Origin: Thiothrix subterranea | GTDB taxonomy: Bacteria > Pseudomonadota > Gammaproteobacteria > Thiotrichales > Thiotrichaceae | Length of the DNA: 64,000 bases | Direction of reading: 5' to 3' | Assembly: GCF_030930995.1 (NCBI RefSeq) | Contig: NZ_CP133217.1 | Location: 1,364,001 to 1,428,000, forward strand | In this document: one piece after another, positions 17,666 to 25,654 of the stretch | Layout of the letters: each line of letters begins with the position of its first letter | How positions within the stretch are numbered: position 1 is the first letter of the stretch | Translations under genes and position numbers: made by a program | Notes under the pieces: model-generated | Seen by the model: only the letters and a program-made list of their open reading frames with translations | What the model was told of the DNA's origin: nothing | Database searches by the model: none

Positions 17666-18976
17666 TCAGGCTTGTAGAGACGCAAAATCTTGCGTCTCTA
17701 CGGTGGTGGGTGTTTCCGATTCGCGGTATTCCAGTACAATTTCTGCACCATCTTTCACCACGTCCTCTGTCACCACACACCGCACCACGTTTTCTTCCGA
17801 TGGCAAGGTAAACATCAGTTTGCGCAACAGCGTTTCCAACACCCCGCGTAAACCGCGTGCGCCCGTGCCATGCGCAATGGCCTTCTGCGCAATTGCCCGC
17901 AATGCTTCGTCGGTGAACTCCAGCTCGGCATTATCCAGCGCGAACAGTTGCTGGTATTGCTTAATCAGGGCGTTTTGCGGTTCGGTGAGGATGCGTACCA
18001 GCGCGTCTTCGTCGAGTTCGTGTAACGCGGTGATGACGGGGAAACGTCCGATGAATTCGGGGATCAGCCCGAAGTGGCGCAAGTCTTCCGGTTGCACCTC
18101 ACCCAACACCGTAGAGACGCAAAATTTTGCGTCTCTACCATCGGTCGGATTGCCGTGCGCTGCGTGGAAACCGATGCCTTTTGCGCCGGGTTTGAGGCGT
18201 TTTTCCAGCAGCTTTTCCAGACCGGAGAATGCGCCGCCGACGATGAACAGAATATTGCGCGTGTCGAGCATCACCGGGGCTTGGTCTTTGCGACCTTTGG
18301 CGGGGACTTTGACGGTGGTGCCTTCCACCAGTTTCAGCAGGGCTTGTTGTACGCCTTCGCCGCCGACATCGCGGGTTCCGTGCGAGTTTTCACCGCTGCG
18401 GGCGAGTTTGTCGATTTCGTCGATGTAAACGATGCCCCATTCCGCCAGTTCCTTGTTGCCGTCGGCACTGTCGAGCAGGCGGGCAATGATGCTTTCCACG
18501 TCTTCACCGACGTAACCCGCTTGGGTCAGGGTGGTGGCGTCGGCGATGACGAAAGGTACGCCCACGATCCGCGCCAAGGTGCTGGCCAGCAGGGTTTTGC
18601 CTGTGCCGGAAGGCCCCAGTAGCAGGATGTTGGATTTGTCGAGTTCCACCACCGATTTGTCGGTGCGGGTGCAGATGCGCGGCTTGTCGGTTTCCAGATT
18701 GAGGCGTTTGAAATGGTTGTAGACCGCGACGGCGAGGGTTTCTTTGGCGGTGTCTTGCCCGATCACGTAGCCGTCGAGGATCGCCTTGATTTGCAGCGGT
18801 TTGGGCGGAGTTTTGAGCGGTTCGCTCATGCTGCGCTTGCGGCTCCAGGTGCTGATGACTTGGTGGGCAAGGCGCACGCAGGCTTCGCAAATGTGCCCGT
18901 TCATTCCGGCAATCAGCGGGATGTGCGCGGTTTGCTCTTGTCCGCAGAAGGAACAGGCGGGTGTTTTATCGCTCAT
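17666..18976 (-). CDS. clpX: Nif-linked ClpX-type AAA+ unfoldase
   Basis: 436 aa from ATG 18976. N-terminal zinc finger (CSFCGQEQ...CEAC), Walker A GPSGTGKT, Walker B IVYIDEIDKLAR, and FGLIPEFIGRFPV of ClpX. A second clpX beside nifM is known in Azotobacter; the chromosomal clpX normally sits with clpP, which is absent here. It probably acts on nitrogenase or nif proteins with a ClpP encoded elsewhere. A family A palindrome is translated within a variable loop ([10 protein letters not shown], about 280-289). A second forms the C-terminus (VETQDFASL then QA) in the other open frame. It overlaps nifM by 4 bp. Confidence 0.92.
   Translation of the reverse strand: MSDKTPACSFCGQEQTAHIPLIAGMNGHICEACVRLAHQVISTWSRKRSMSEPLKTPPKPLQIKAILDGYVIGQDTAKETLAVAVYNHFKRLNLETDKPRICTRTDKSVVELDKSNILLLGPSGTGKTLLASTLARIVGVPFVIADATTLTQAGYVGEDVESIIARLLDSADGNKELAEWGIVYIDEIDKLARSGENSHGTRDVGGEGVQQALLKLVEGTTVKVPAKGRKDQAPVMLDTRNILFIVGGAFSGLEKLLEKRLKPGAKGIGFHAAHGNPTDGRDAKFCVSTVLGEVQPEDLRHFGLIPEFIGRFPVITALHELDEDALVRILTEPQNALIKQYQQLFALDNAELEFTDEALRAIAQKAIAHGTGARGLRGVLETLLRKLMFTLPSEENVVRCVVTEDVVKDGAEIVLEYRESETPTTVETQDFASLQA
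17674..17701. repeat. Family A palindrome forming the ClpX C-terminus
   Basis: Ends GTAGAGACG/CGTCTCTAC, with one mismatch in the core. It is read as VETQDFASL, followed by two codons and the stop, so it supplies the end of the clpX coding sequence. Confidence 0.93.
18111..18138. repeat. Family A palindrome inside clpX
   Basis: Perfect 28-bp palindrome, identical to the nifA copy, read as RDAKFCVST. It lies in the variable loop before the GEVQPEDLRHFGLIPEF segment. Confidence 0.95.
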
Positions 18977-19854
18977 GGGGATACCTCCGGGGTGGTGGCT
19001 TGCAATTGCTTTAACCATTCTTTCTGGCAGTTGCGTTGGGCACGTTCTTGCAACTGGGTACGGATTTGCGCTTTGGCTTTGGTCAGGGACACTTGTTGCG
19101 CGGGGTAAATGTGTTCGCACAGCAATAGGTGGAAACCGAGTTCGGTTTCAATGGGTGCGCTGACTTGCCCCATGCTCAAAGCAAAGAGTGCAGCGTCGAG
19201 TTGCGGGTAGAGTTTGCCGTAGGGCAGGTTGCCGAGTTTGCCGCCTTCCATCGCGGTCGGGCATTCCGAATATTGGCGTGCCAGCTTGCCGAATTGTTTG
19301 GCATTGCCTGTGGCTTGTGCGGCGATGTTGCGGATGCGTTGCAGCACGGTGTCGTACTGGTTTTCGGCGTAATCGTTGTTGACGGTGATGAGGATTTGCC
19401 GCACCAGCCGCGTTTCTGGCTGCATGAAACGCTCGCGGTTCATCTCGTAGTAAAGCTGTATGTCGATGTCGCCGATGGTGATGCTGCGGGCAGCGATTTT
19501 TTGCAGGATGCCGTCGAACAGCAGTTCGCGTTGCAGGGCTTGGCGCAGGGTGTCGGGGGTCAGCCCGTTCTGGCTGATGTCGAGGGTGAAGTCTTCGTCG
19601 TTGGGGTAGCGGTCGGCGATTTCTTGCAATGCCATATCGACCCGTTCGGGCTGGATGAGGATTTGGCTGGCTTCGGGGCTTTGTAAGGCTAGCGATTCGA
19701 GGTGAAAACTGCGGTCGGCGCGTTGGCAGACGCGGTTGAATTCCTTTTCGTCCAGATGCGGCAGGTTTTTCTGGAAGGCTTCCAATGCGTTACGCAGCAG
19801 GTGGTAGCGGTAGGCGGGCGGCTTGCCCATGATGGCGAAACTTAGGTTAGGCAT
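18973..19854 (-). CDS. nifM: NifM, peptidyl-prolyl isomerase for NifH maturation
   Basis: 293 aa from ATG 19854. The C-terminal parvulin-type rotamase domain has LVRQILITVNNDY, YSECPTAMEGGKLGNLPYG and GQVSAPIETELGFHLL. The N-terminal ~140 residues are the helical NifM region. NifM is required for stable, active Fe protein (NifH). It is the third gene of nifW-nifZ-nifM-clpX, overlapping nifZ by 8 bp and clpX by 4 bp, so translation is coupled. No signal peptide, so it acts in the cytoplasm. Confidence 0.93.
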   Translation of the reverse strand: MPNLSFAIMGKPPAYRYHLLRNALEAFQKNLPHLDEKEFNRVCQRADRSFHLESLALQSPEASQILIQPERVDMALQEIADRYPNDEDFTLDISQNGLTPDTLRQALQRELLFDGILQKIAARSITIGDIDIQLYYEMNRERFMQPETRLVRQILITVNNDYAENQYDTVLQRIRNIAAQATGNAKQFGKLARQYSECPTAMEGGKLGNLPYGKLYPQLDAALFALSMGQVSAPIETELGFHLLLCEHIYPAQQVSLTKAKAQIRTQLQERAQRNCQKEWLKQLQATTPEVSP

Positions 19855-20287
19855 CGGGGACTTCCTCCAGCAGCTTTTCGGGGACTTGCAGCGTGCGTCC
19901 GGGGAAGCGTACATGGTAGGCGAAGCCCGTCGGCAAGCCGCTGATCACTTTGAGGATTTCGCCGACATCACCGGGGTTGGCGATGACTTCGCCTTCAATG
20001 GCGAGGGTGACTTTGGTGGTCACTTTGTCGCGGAATTGGTAGAGGCTGGGTTCCCACGGGTCGTCGCCACCGATCAGTTCTTCTTCACGGCAACCGACAG
20101 TTTTTTGTTCGTCGAGGAAATGCACCGAGTAGATGATCTGGTCTTGCAGGAACGTGCCGACATCGCGCACGTAGCCGACACTGCCGCGCTTTACCAGTAG
20201 GTTGCCGATGGTTGCGCCGTAAAACGTGCCATCGTCACGCACGTTGCGGATCACGCGCACTTTCGCGCCGTATTCGTATTGGGGCAT
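19847..20287 (-). CDS. nifZ: NifZ
   Basis: 146 aa, normal for NifZ, beginning YEYGAKVRVIRNVRDDGT with a second NifZ-like block around residues 95-135. NifZ works with NifH in closing the second P-cluster pair of MoFe protein. It lies between nifW, four bases away, and nifM, which it overlaps. Confidence 0.93.
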   Translation of the reverse strand: MPQYEYGAKVRVIRNVRDDGTFYGATIGNLLVKRGSVGYVRDVGTFLQDQIIYSVHFLDEQKTVGCREEELIGGDDPWEPSLYQFRDKVTTKVTLAIEGEVIANPGDVGEILKVISGLPTGFAYHVRFPGRTLQVPEKLLEEVPDA

Positions 20288-20291
20288 GGCG

Positions 20292-20615
20292 TTACCCCTT
20301 CCCGAACAGGCTTTCCAGCGTGACGAAAGCGGTTTGCGGCTCGTTCATACGGTAGATTTTCAGCACTTTTTCGGTCTTGGCATCGGAACCTACGAAATCG
20401 GTATACGCTTTGGTCAGCAGGCGGGTGTACTGTTCGCGCAAGGCATCGTCGTCGCTGGCGACCGGCTCTTTTGTCAGGTAGTTGTGGAAGCGTTGCAGGA
20501 TGTGCAGGCGGTTGACATGCACCACGGTCTGGTCAAACGCGATGTCGAAGTAGTTGAGGAAGTCTTCCGCGCTGACCAGTTCTTCGAGGTCGAGGGTGAG
20601 GTCGGTATCGGTCAT
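20292..20615 (-). CDS. nifW: Nitrogenase-stabilizing protein NifW
   Basis: 107 aa, typical of NifW (LEELVSAEDFLNYFDIAFDQ, VVHVNRLHILQRFHNYL). NifW associates with MoFe protein and is linked to its protection and P-cluster maturation. First gene of the operon; a sigma-54 promoter and a NifA site are upstream. Confidence 0.93.
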   Translation of the reverse strand: MTDTDLTLDLEELVSAEDFLNYFDIAFDQTVVHVNRLHILQRFHNYLTKEPVASDDDALREQYTRLLTKAYTDFVGSDAKTEKVLKIYRMNEPQTAFVTLESLFGKG

Positions 20616-20647
20616 GTCGTGCTCCTTGTGCCAAATGAGGAAGATTA

Positions 20648-20663
20648 AGCAAAGGGCGTGCCA
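20648..20663 (-). promoter_or_regulatory. Sigma-54 promoter of nifW operon
   Basis: Minus strand TGGCAC-GCCCT-TTGCT, 33 bp before the nifW ATG. Confidence 0.88.
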
Positions 20664-20715
20664 TGTGTGGGAATTGTTTGTTATTCAGTGGCTTGGGTGT
20701 TATTGATGTGGGGTA

Positions 20716-20731
20716 TGTCGGGTTTGGTACA
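20716..20731 (-). promoter_or_regulatory. NifA site upstream of nifW
   Basis: Read towards nifW: TGT-ACCAAACCCG-ACA, 52 bp before the -24 element. Nearly the same as the rnfA site in its promoter-proximal half. Confidence 0.82.
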
Positions 20732-20843
20732 GGGACGGGAGGCGGGGGATTGTGGGAAAGGGGACATTGCCGCATTAATAGCAAACTGGCGGGGAATGCC
20801 AATGCTATAATCAACATTCAGTTCACAGGCAATCGGGATCAGT

Positions 20844-21062
20844 ATGGAACAAGCCGCACCCGCTCCGCGCATGATCAGGAAGGTGGTATGCATCACCACC
20901 AACAAAGACCAACCCTCTGACTACCAGTATTGGGTTACGCGCCCGATTGCAGAACGCATTGATGCCATTGAAATGCTCCGCCAATCTTATTTGAGTTTCC
21001 GTCAAGATGTTCCACCGCGACTTCAAAGAGTTTATCGAGTTACTGAACAATCACGGGGTTGA
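20844..21062 (+). CDS. Small partner of a nucleotidyltransferase (putative TA module)
   Basis: 72 aa. The middle, YQYWVTRPIAERIDAIEMLR, matches the small proteins that often precede DUF6036-type nucleotidyltransferases. Their start and stop regions overlap here by 56 bp in different frames. The role is unknown; an antitoxin-like partner is inferred from the arrangement. The RBS is weak, so translation may be low. Confidence 0.55.
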   Translation: MEQAAPAPRMIRKVVCITTNKDQPSDYQYWVTRPIAERIDAIEMLRQSYLSFRQDVPPRLQRVYRVTEQSRG

Positions 21063-21444
21063 ATACCTGCTGGTGGGGGGCTACGCGCTCGGTATTCACG
21101 GCTATCCGCGCTATACCGGCGATATGGATATTTGGGTCAAGCCTGAGCAGGTCAACGCCGAAAAAGTCATGGCAGTGCTGGAGGCGTTTGGCTTCGGCGA
21201 ACTTGATTTGAGTACCGATGATTTCACCAAATTGGGTAATGTGATTCAGCTTGGCTACCCGCCTTTGCGTATTGATCTGCTTACCCAACCGGATGGCGTG
21301 GATTTCCCCAGCAGCTACTCCCAGCGCTTGGATGTGGAGTATGGTGGTTTGACCGTTCACGTCATCAGTCTTGAGGATTTCAAGAAAAACAAGGCAGCGA
21401 GTGGCAGACCGAAAGACCTTGAGGATTTGCGTAATCTGACGTGA
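21007..21444 (+). CDS. DUF6036-type nucleotidyltransferase
   Basis: 145 aa with a minimal nucleotidyltransferase fold. The start FHRDFKEFIELLNNHGVEYL is followed by VGGYALGIHGYPRYTGDMDIW, which contains the GG...D-x-D catalytic pattern. A late K-x3-SGRPKDLEDL motif is also typical. Related proteins form type IV or AbiEii-like toxin-antitoxin pairs. It is the first unit of the accessory island between nifW and nifV. A second, different NTase pair sits at 36832-37741. Confidence 0.8.
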   Translation: MFHRDFKEFIELLNNHGVEYLLVGGYALGIHGYPRYTGDMDIWVKPEQVNAEKVMAVLEAFGFGELDLSTDDFTKLGNVIQLGYPPLRIDLLTQPDGVDFPSSYSQRLDVEYGGLTVHVISLEDFKKNKAASGRPKDLEDLRNLT

Positions 21445-21527
21445 TGCAAGCTTGTGTAACTTGCTGAATACTTTTCCTATCCGTGCCAGAATGTTCGCAT
21501 CTTCCCTAACAAAAAAGCCGGGCTTGT

Positions 21528-24155
21528 ATGGCAGAACTCCCTACCGAAGAAGAACTTGAGAAGCTCTATCATGAGAAAGGGCATGATGCGCTGGTGTGGT
21601 ATGCGTGGCGGAATGCCCTAAGATCACTTGCAATGTTGGGTTGTTCTCCATTTCCAGAAAAATGGTCTAAACAAAACCAAGTGCATATTCTGTATAAAAT
21701 TTGTCGGGTCTCATTGGTTCTGGCTCAATGGATAAATAGCTCGACGAGTTCCATTGCAGAAAGTCTTCAGGAAGGGATTATGGTTCCAGATTTGTCGCAT
21801 AATACAGCACCTCATGTAGCTTTGTTTTCCGCCATGTGTGCCTTTACAGGTGACATCGAAGATACTGGAAACAACAGTCATATTAGTGAAGCGAAGGTCG
21901 TGGCAAGGTATGCCATGTTGACCACTTTTGCTTTCACTCAATGCTTCAAGTTAGAAGAGAGCCGCTGTATTTCTAATTTTGAGGACATTACTGAAGCTGT
22001 AGTAAATGCAGCAGTAATCGACTACTTATTTTTAAACCAACAGAGGGGCAAACTGGATGAGCTGAACTGGCATTCAGCCTTATCTCTCTGGCCTCATCCA
22101 AAACCTAAGCAGATCCTGGAGTGGGAGGAGATATTATTAGGATATTTTCATCAGCTTCAGTTAGATTTTCTTGCAGATGATCTCCGCAGATTATGGGGTG
22201 GTAGGGATTTAGGTGAACATGCTCATAACTATGTGAAGACTTTATCCCAGGCTATCACGGGAGATTCAGAATTATTACGTCGGGCAATTTTTTTCGGTGA
22301 AACTACAGAAAGTGTTTATTCAGTTCGAGTTTTATTGCTTGGTGCTGGTGGTGCAGGTAAAAGTTCATTGGTTGATCGCTTATGGGATAAGCCTGTTGAA
22401 CAAGTGAAACCGGCCACCTTAGGTGTAAGATATGTGCAAGATCAGCCTTTGATTTTACATGATACTTTTTTTGAATTTGATTTGGATGAGCAAGAGCCTG
22501 AATTATATCTTTGGGATTTCGGTGGGCAAACTATCTTCCACGGGCTGCATAGTGCGTTTTTGCATGAAAACTGTGTTTACGTGCTGGTGGTGGATAGCCG
22601 TCACGAGCAAGCACCGGACGAATGGCTTCACCAAATCCGCCATTTGGCAGGCTCACAAGCTAAAGTGCTACTTGTCACTAACTGGTACGAACAGTGCGAA
22701 ACTCATCAGAACAAAACCCGCTTGCGGCGTGAGTTTCCAGACCTACTGACGGCTGATAGCTTTTTTTACTTCTCTTGCCACAACAAAGATGCGCCGGATT
22801 TCAAACGCTTCGTGCAATCCTTGGTAAAAGCCAGCCTCAACAGCCAGAAAATGGTGTTGAAAGAAACGCTGGACGTGCAGCGAGCATTGGATGAGAAATA
22901 CAAGGATGACGACACGGTTTTTGTACGTGAAAGCAAGCTGCGTGACCTGATCGCTACTGTCTCCCAACACCCAGAAAGTACTGACAGTACCCTAAATCAG
23001 TTGCAACAACTTGGTTTTTTGGTGCGGGTTGAAAAGGGCAATAGCCGCTACTGCCTCAAACCCGCATGGGCTGTGGACAACGCCTACCAACTGCTTTATT
23101 CCCCCATACTGCGCCAAGCCAATGGCATTCTGAATTTGACTGCATTGGAGCAAGTATTTGCAGGCAAAGTGGATGAAGACCACGTTGAATATCTGGTCAG
23201 CTTTCTCAATGAACGTTCCTTGTGCATTCGGTTACAGGATAACGGCAAGTATTTCTTTCCCGACGCAACACGGGCGGATGAGCCGCTATCTGTCAGCGAA
23301 TTACTGAACCAACAGAACAAACTAACGCTGCGTTTCGATGTGCCTTACCTGCCATTGGGTTTCCATGCAAGATTGGTGCATAAGTTGTTTGTGCCGCATA
23401 GCGAAGTGGGCATTCATGACCCGCAAGACATTTGGCGACAAGGTTTCATTCTGCGGGCGGGTATAACAAGTCAGGCTGTCGTGCATTACTTGCTGCGTAA
23501 AAACGTCATCGAAATGGTGCTGACCGGAGATTTGAAAGCATTTTCCGCACTGTTACGCGAGTTCTACACGCATCTGAAAGCGGTGCTGGTGAGTCCGAAC
23601 GGTATCCGACCGGAACAGATTCACCCATCGGTATTGTTCAACCAGCAATCATTCTCGGTGCATTCCGGCGAGGGCTTGGTTAAAGTGCTGGCTCAGATTG
23701 ATAGTTACGATCAACTTTTCCAAGAGATAAGAAACATGGCAAGCACGGTACACAACGAATATCACGAGCGCGTTTATAACACTGAAGTTACAGGCGACGG
23801 TCAAAATGCAATTGGTAGTGAAAATATCACCATGAATCAATTCATTGATAAATCAAACATTCAAGTCACCGCAGACCAACGCCAAATCATCAGTTCCGTG
23901 CTGGATGAAATGCTACGCCACAAAGCCAACCTCTCCGACGATGTGCTAGAGGCTGTTTACGATGTGCGCAAAGAGGTCAAGGCTGACGAAAAGCAGCCAA
24001 CAGAGAAAAGCCAATCGGTGTTGGGCAGACTCTGGGGTGGTATCCGTGAACTCACCAACGTTGCCAAAGACATGACCGATGTTGGCGGATTCGTTGTTGA
24101 ACATCAGGCAGCGATTGGGACAGCAGTGACGGCGGCAGCTGCTTTGCTTTCTTAA
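21528..24155 (+). CDS. Roco-type GTPase with unknown N-terminal domain
   Basis: 875 aa. Residues 1-260 form a helical domain I do not recognise (starts EELEKLYHEKGHDALVWYAW); no leucine-rich repeats. A Ras-of-complex GTPase follows with P-loop GAGGAGKS (272-279) and switch II DFGGQ (330-334). A COR-like region with winged-helix segments follows (about 460-720). The tail has a KADEKQPTEK linker and ends in a hydrophobic stretch IGTAVTAAAALLS that could reach a membrane. Such proteins often sit in bacterial conflict loci, so a defence role is an inference. Codon use is AT-rich up to about 22.53 kb and GC-rich after it, inside the GTPase domain. Confidence 0.75.
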   Translation: MAELPTEEELEKLYHEKGHDALVWYAWRNALRSLAMLGCSPFPEKWSKQNQVHILYKICRVSLVLAQWINSSTSSIAESLQEGIMVPDLSHNTAPHVALFSAMCAFTGDIEDTGNNSHISEAKVVARYAMLTTFAFTQCFKLEESRCISNFEDITEAVVNAAVIDYLFLNQQRGKLDELNWHSALSLWPHPKPKQILEWEEILLGYFHQLQLDFLADDLRRLWGGRDLGEHAHNYVKTLSQAITGDSELLRRAIFFGETTESVYSVRVLLLGAGGAGKSSLVDRLWDKPVEQVKPATLGVRYVQDQPLILHDTFFEFDLDEQEPELYLWDFGGQTIFHGLHSAFLHENCVYVLVVDSRHEQAPDEWLHQIRHLAGSQAKVLLVTNWYEQCETHQNKTRLRREFPDLLTADSFFYFSCHNKDAPDFKRFVQSLVKASLNSQKMVLKETLDVQRALDEKYKDDDTVFVRESKLRDLIATVSQHPESTDSTLNQLQQLGFLVRVEKGNSRYCLKPAWAVDNAYQLLYSPILRQANGILNLTALEQVFAGKVDEDHVEYLVSFLNERSLCIRLQDNGKYFFPDATRADEPLSVSELLNQQNKLTLRFDVPYLPLGFHARLVHKLFVPHSEVGIHDPQDIWRQGFILRAGITSQAVVHYLLRKNVIEMVLTGDLKAFSALLREFYTHLKAVLVSPNGIRPEQIHPSVLFNQQSFSVHSGEGLVKVLAQIDSYDQLFQEIRNMASTVHNEYHERVYNTEVTGDGQNAIGSENITMNQFIDKSNIQVTADQRQIISSVLDEMLRHKANLSDDVLEAVYDVRKEVKADEKQPTEKSQSVLGRLWGGIRELTNVAKDMTDVGGFVVEHQAAIGTAVTAAAALLS

Positions 24156-24276
24156 AAGAGCGGGTTTGTTGAAAAAGTTGGATGCGTGGATGGGCGGGAG
24201 CAATCCGTAACGTGTATGACCACGTTTGGCTCACTTCTTGGCAGGTACAACGATACAAGGTAATATCACATACCAT

Positions 24277-24708
24277 ATGAAGCTAGTCATTGATACCAAC
24301 GTCATCATTGCCGGATTCCGTTCCAAACACGGCGCATCCTTCCAGCTTTTGCAACGCATTTTGGAGGGCAGCCTGCCGTTTTTGTTGTCTGTGCCACTCG
24401 TACTGGAATACGAGGATGTGCTGAAAAGACCGGATACCCTTGCCGCGACAAGTTTGACGCTTGACGAAGTGGATACCGTACTGAATGTATTGTGCCTGCG
24501 TGGTAACGAAATCCTGATTCATTACCTGTGGCGACCACAACTGACTGATGCAAAAGACGATATGGTGCTGGAACTCGCCGTGAACGGCATGGCAGAAGCC
24601 ATTGTGACCTTCAATGTAAAAGATTTTCAACCTGCTGCCTCGCATTGGAATGTCGCCACGATTACCCCCGGCGAATGCCTACGCAACCTGAAACAACGAG
24701 AGGTGTAA
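24277..24708 (+). CDS. PIN-family toxin (COG1569-like)
   Basis: 143 aa from ATG 24277. The N-terminal LVIDTNVIIAGF carries the first acidic PIN residue. Later acids lie in LEYEDVL and DAKDDMVLELAVNGMAEAIVT. PIN toxins are Mg-dependent RNases. The toxin precedes its partner, two bases away, the reverse of the usual vapBC order but common in this subfamily. Confidence 0.85.
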   Translation: MKLVIDTNVIIAGFRSKHGASFQLLQRILEGSLPFLLSVPLVLEYEDVLKRPDTLAATSLTLDEVDTVLNVLCLRGNEILIHYLWRPQLTDAKDDMVLELAVNGMAEAIVTFNVKDFQPAASHWNVATITPGECLRNLKQREV

Positions 24709-24710
24709 CC

Positions 24711-24953
24711 ATGAGCCAATACGCACTGCGCCTGCCAGACTCCCTGTTGAAGCAAGCGCGTAAAACCGCCAAACGTGACAGCGTTTCCATGAACCAACTG
24801 TTCATCACCGCCATTGCCGAAAAGCTGGCAGTGCTGGAAGCCGAAAACCTAATTCTCCAGCGGGCAGCACGGGCAGATTTGAGTGCTTTCAAGCGCATTC
24901 TTGACCGTGTGGCGGATGTTCCCCCCATGCCCGGTGACGAAATTCTCAACTAA
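24711..24953 (+). CDS. Ribbon-helix-helix antitoxin of the PIN pair
   Basis: 80 aa: YALRLPDSLLKQARKTAKRD followed by a short helical segment fits a MetJ/Arc or HicB-type DNA-binding antitoxin. The start is just after the toxin stop, with an AGGTGTA upstream region. It should bind and repress the pair's own promoter. Confidence 0.8.
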   Translation: MSQYALRLPDSLLKQARKTAKRDSVSMNQLFITAIAEKLAVLEAENLILQRAARADLSAFKRILDRVADVPPMPGDEILN

Positions 24954-25001
24954 ATCGTGAACAGCGACCAAATCCTGCAAACCATCGCCACAACGTGACG
25001 T

Positions 25002-25582
25002 ATGCAAAACCCTTCCTACCAGTTCCAAACCTCTGCCCAGTTGACCAGCAAACTGGCAGCCATTGATGCCGCGCAAGCCGACATCCAGCGTTTGCGTGCG
25101 CAACAGCCTGACCGCTGGCAACCCATTCAGTAAAAACTCCGCGCCGAATGGACGTATGACAGCAACGCCATCGAAGGCAGCACCCTGACGCTCGGCGAAA
25201 CCATCTTCTTTTTGCAGGAAGGGCTGATGGTAGAGGGCAAGCCATTCAAGGACTTTCTCGATGCCCGCAACCATGGCAGCAATTGTGTGACTGGGTGAAC
25301 GCAAATCTGAACCAGCTTCATGCGGTCATGGTGGCGGGGATTGCCCATTACAACATGGTGCGAATTCACCCCTTCGACGACGGCAACGGGCGTGGTGCGC
25401 GGATATTGATGAACCTGATCCTGCTGATACAAGGCTATACCCCCGTCATCGTGCGCAACACCAAACGGCGGATTTACCTGCAAGCATTAGCAGCGGCGGA
25501 TAGGGGGGATATTGAGCCGTTTCTGGATTTCATCGCCGATTCCATGCTGGATACGCAGCGGGTGATACTGGCAGAATTATAA
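25002..25582 (+). pseudogene. Broken Fic-domain gene
   Basis: Fic family remnant. From ATG 25002 the frame reads QNPSYQFQTSAQLTSKLAAI and meets an in-frame TAA at 25131-25133. It continues as KLRAEWTYDSNAIEGSTLTL (the TYDSNAIEGSTL inhibitory helix) to FLDARNH. It then jumps to a different frame, LCDWVNANLNQLH, through the Fic motif HPFDDGNGRG to 25582. The segment between ARNH and CDWV is far shorter than in intact relatives, so there is one nonsense mutation plus an internal deletion with a frame change. Not expected to work. Confidence 0.85.
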
Positions 25583-25654
25583 GTTTTTCAGTATAAACAC
25601 CTTTTTCTATATAAAATTTGCAGGCATTATACAAAATCCACCCTACAGGAATGC

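Noticed and set aside
24156-24276. Extra gene between the Roco gene and the PIN toxin
   Set aside because: The gap is 121 bp with no start codon and RBS in a usable frame.
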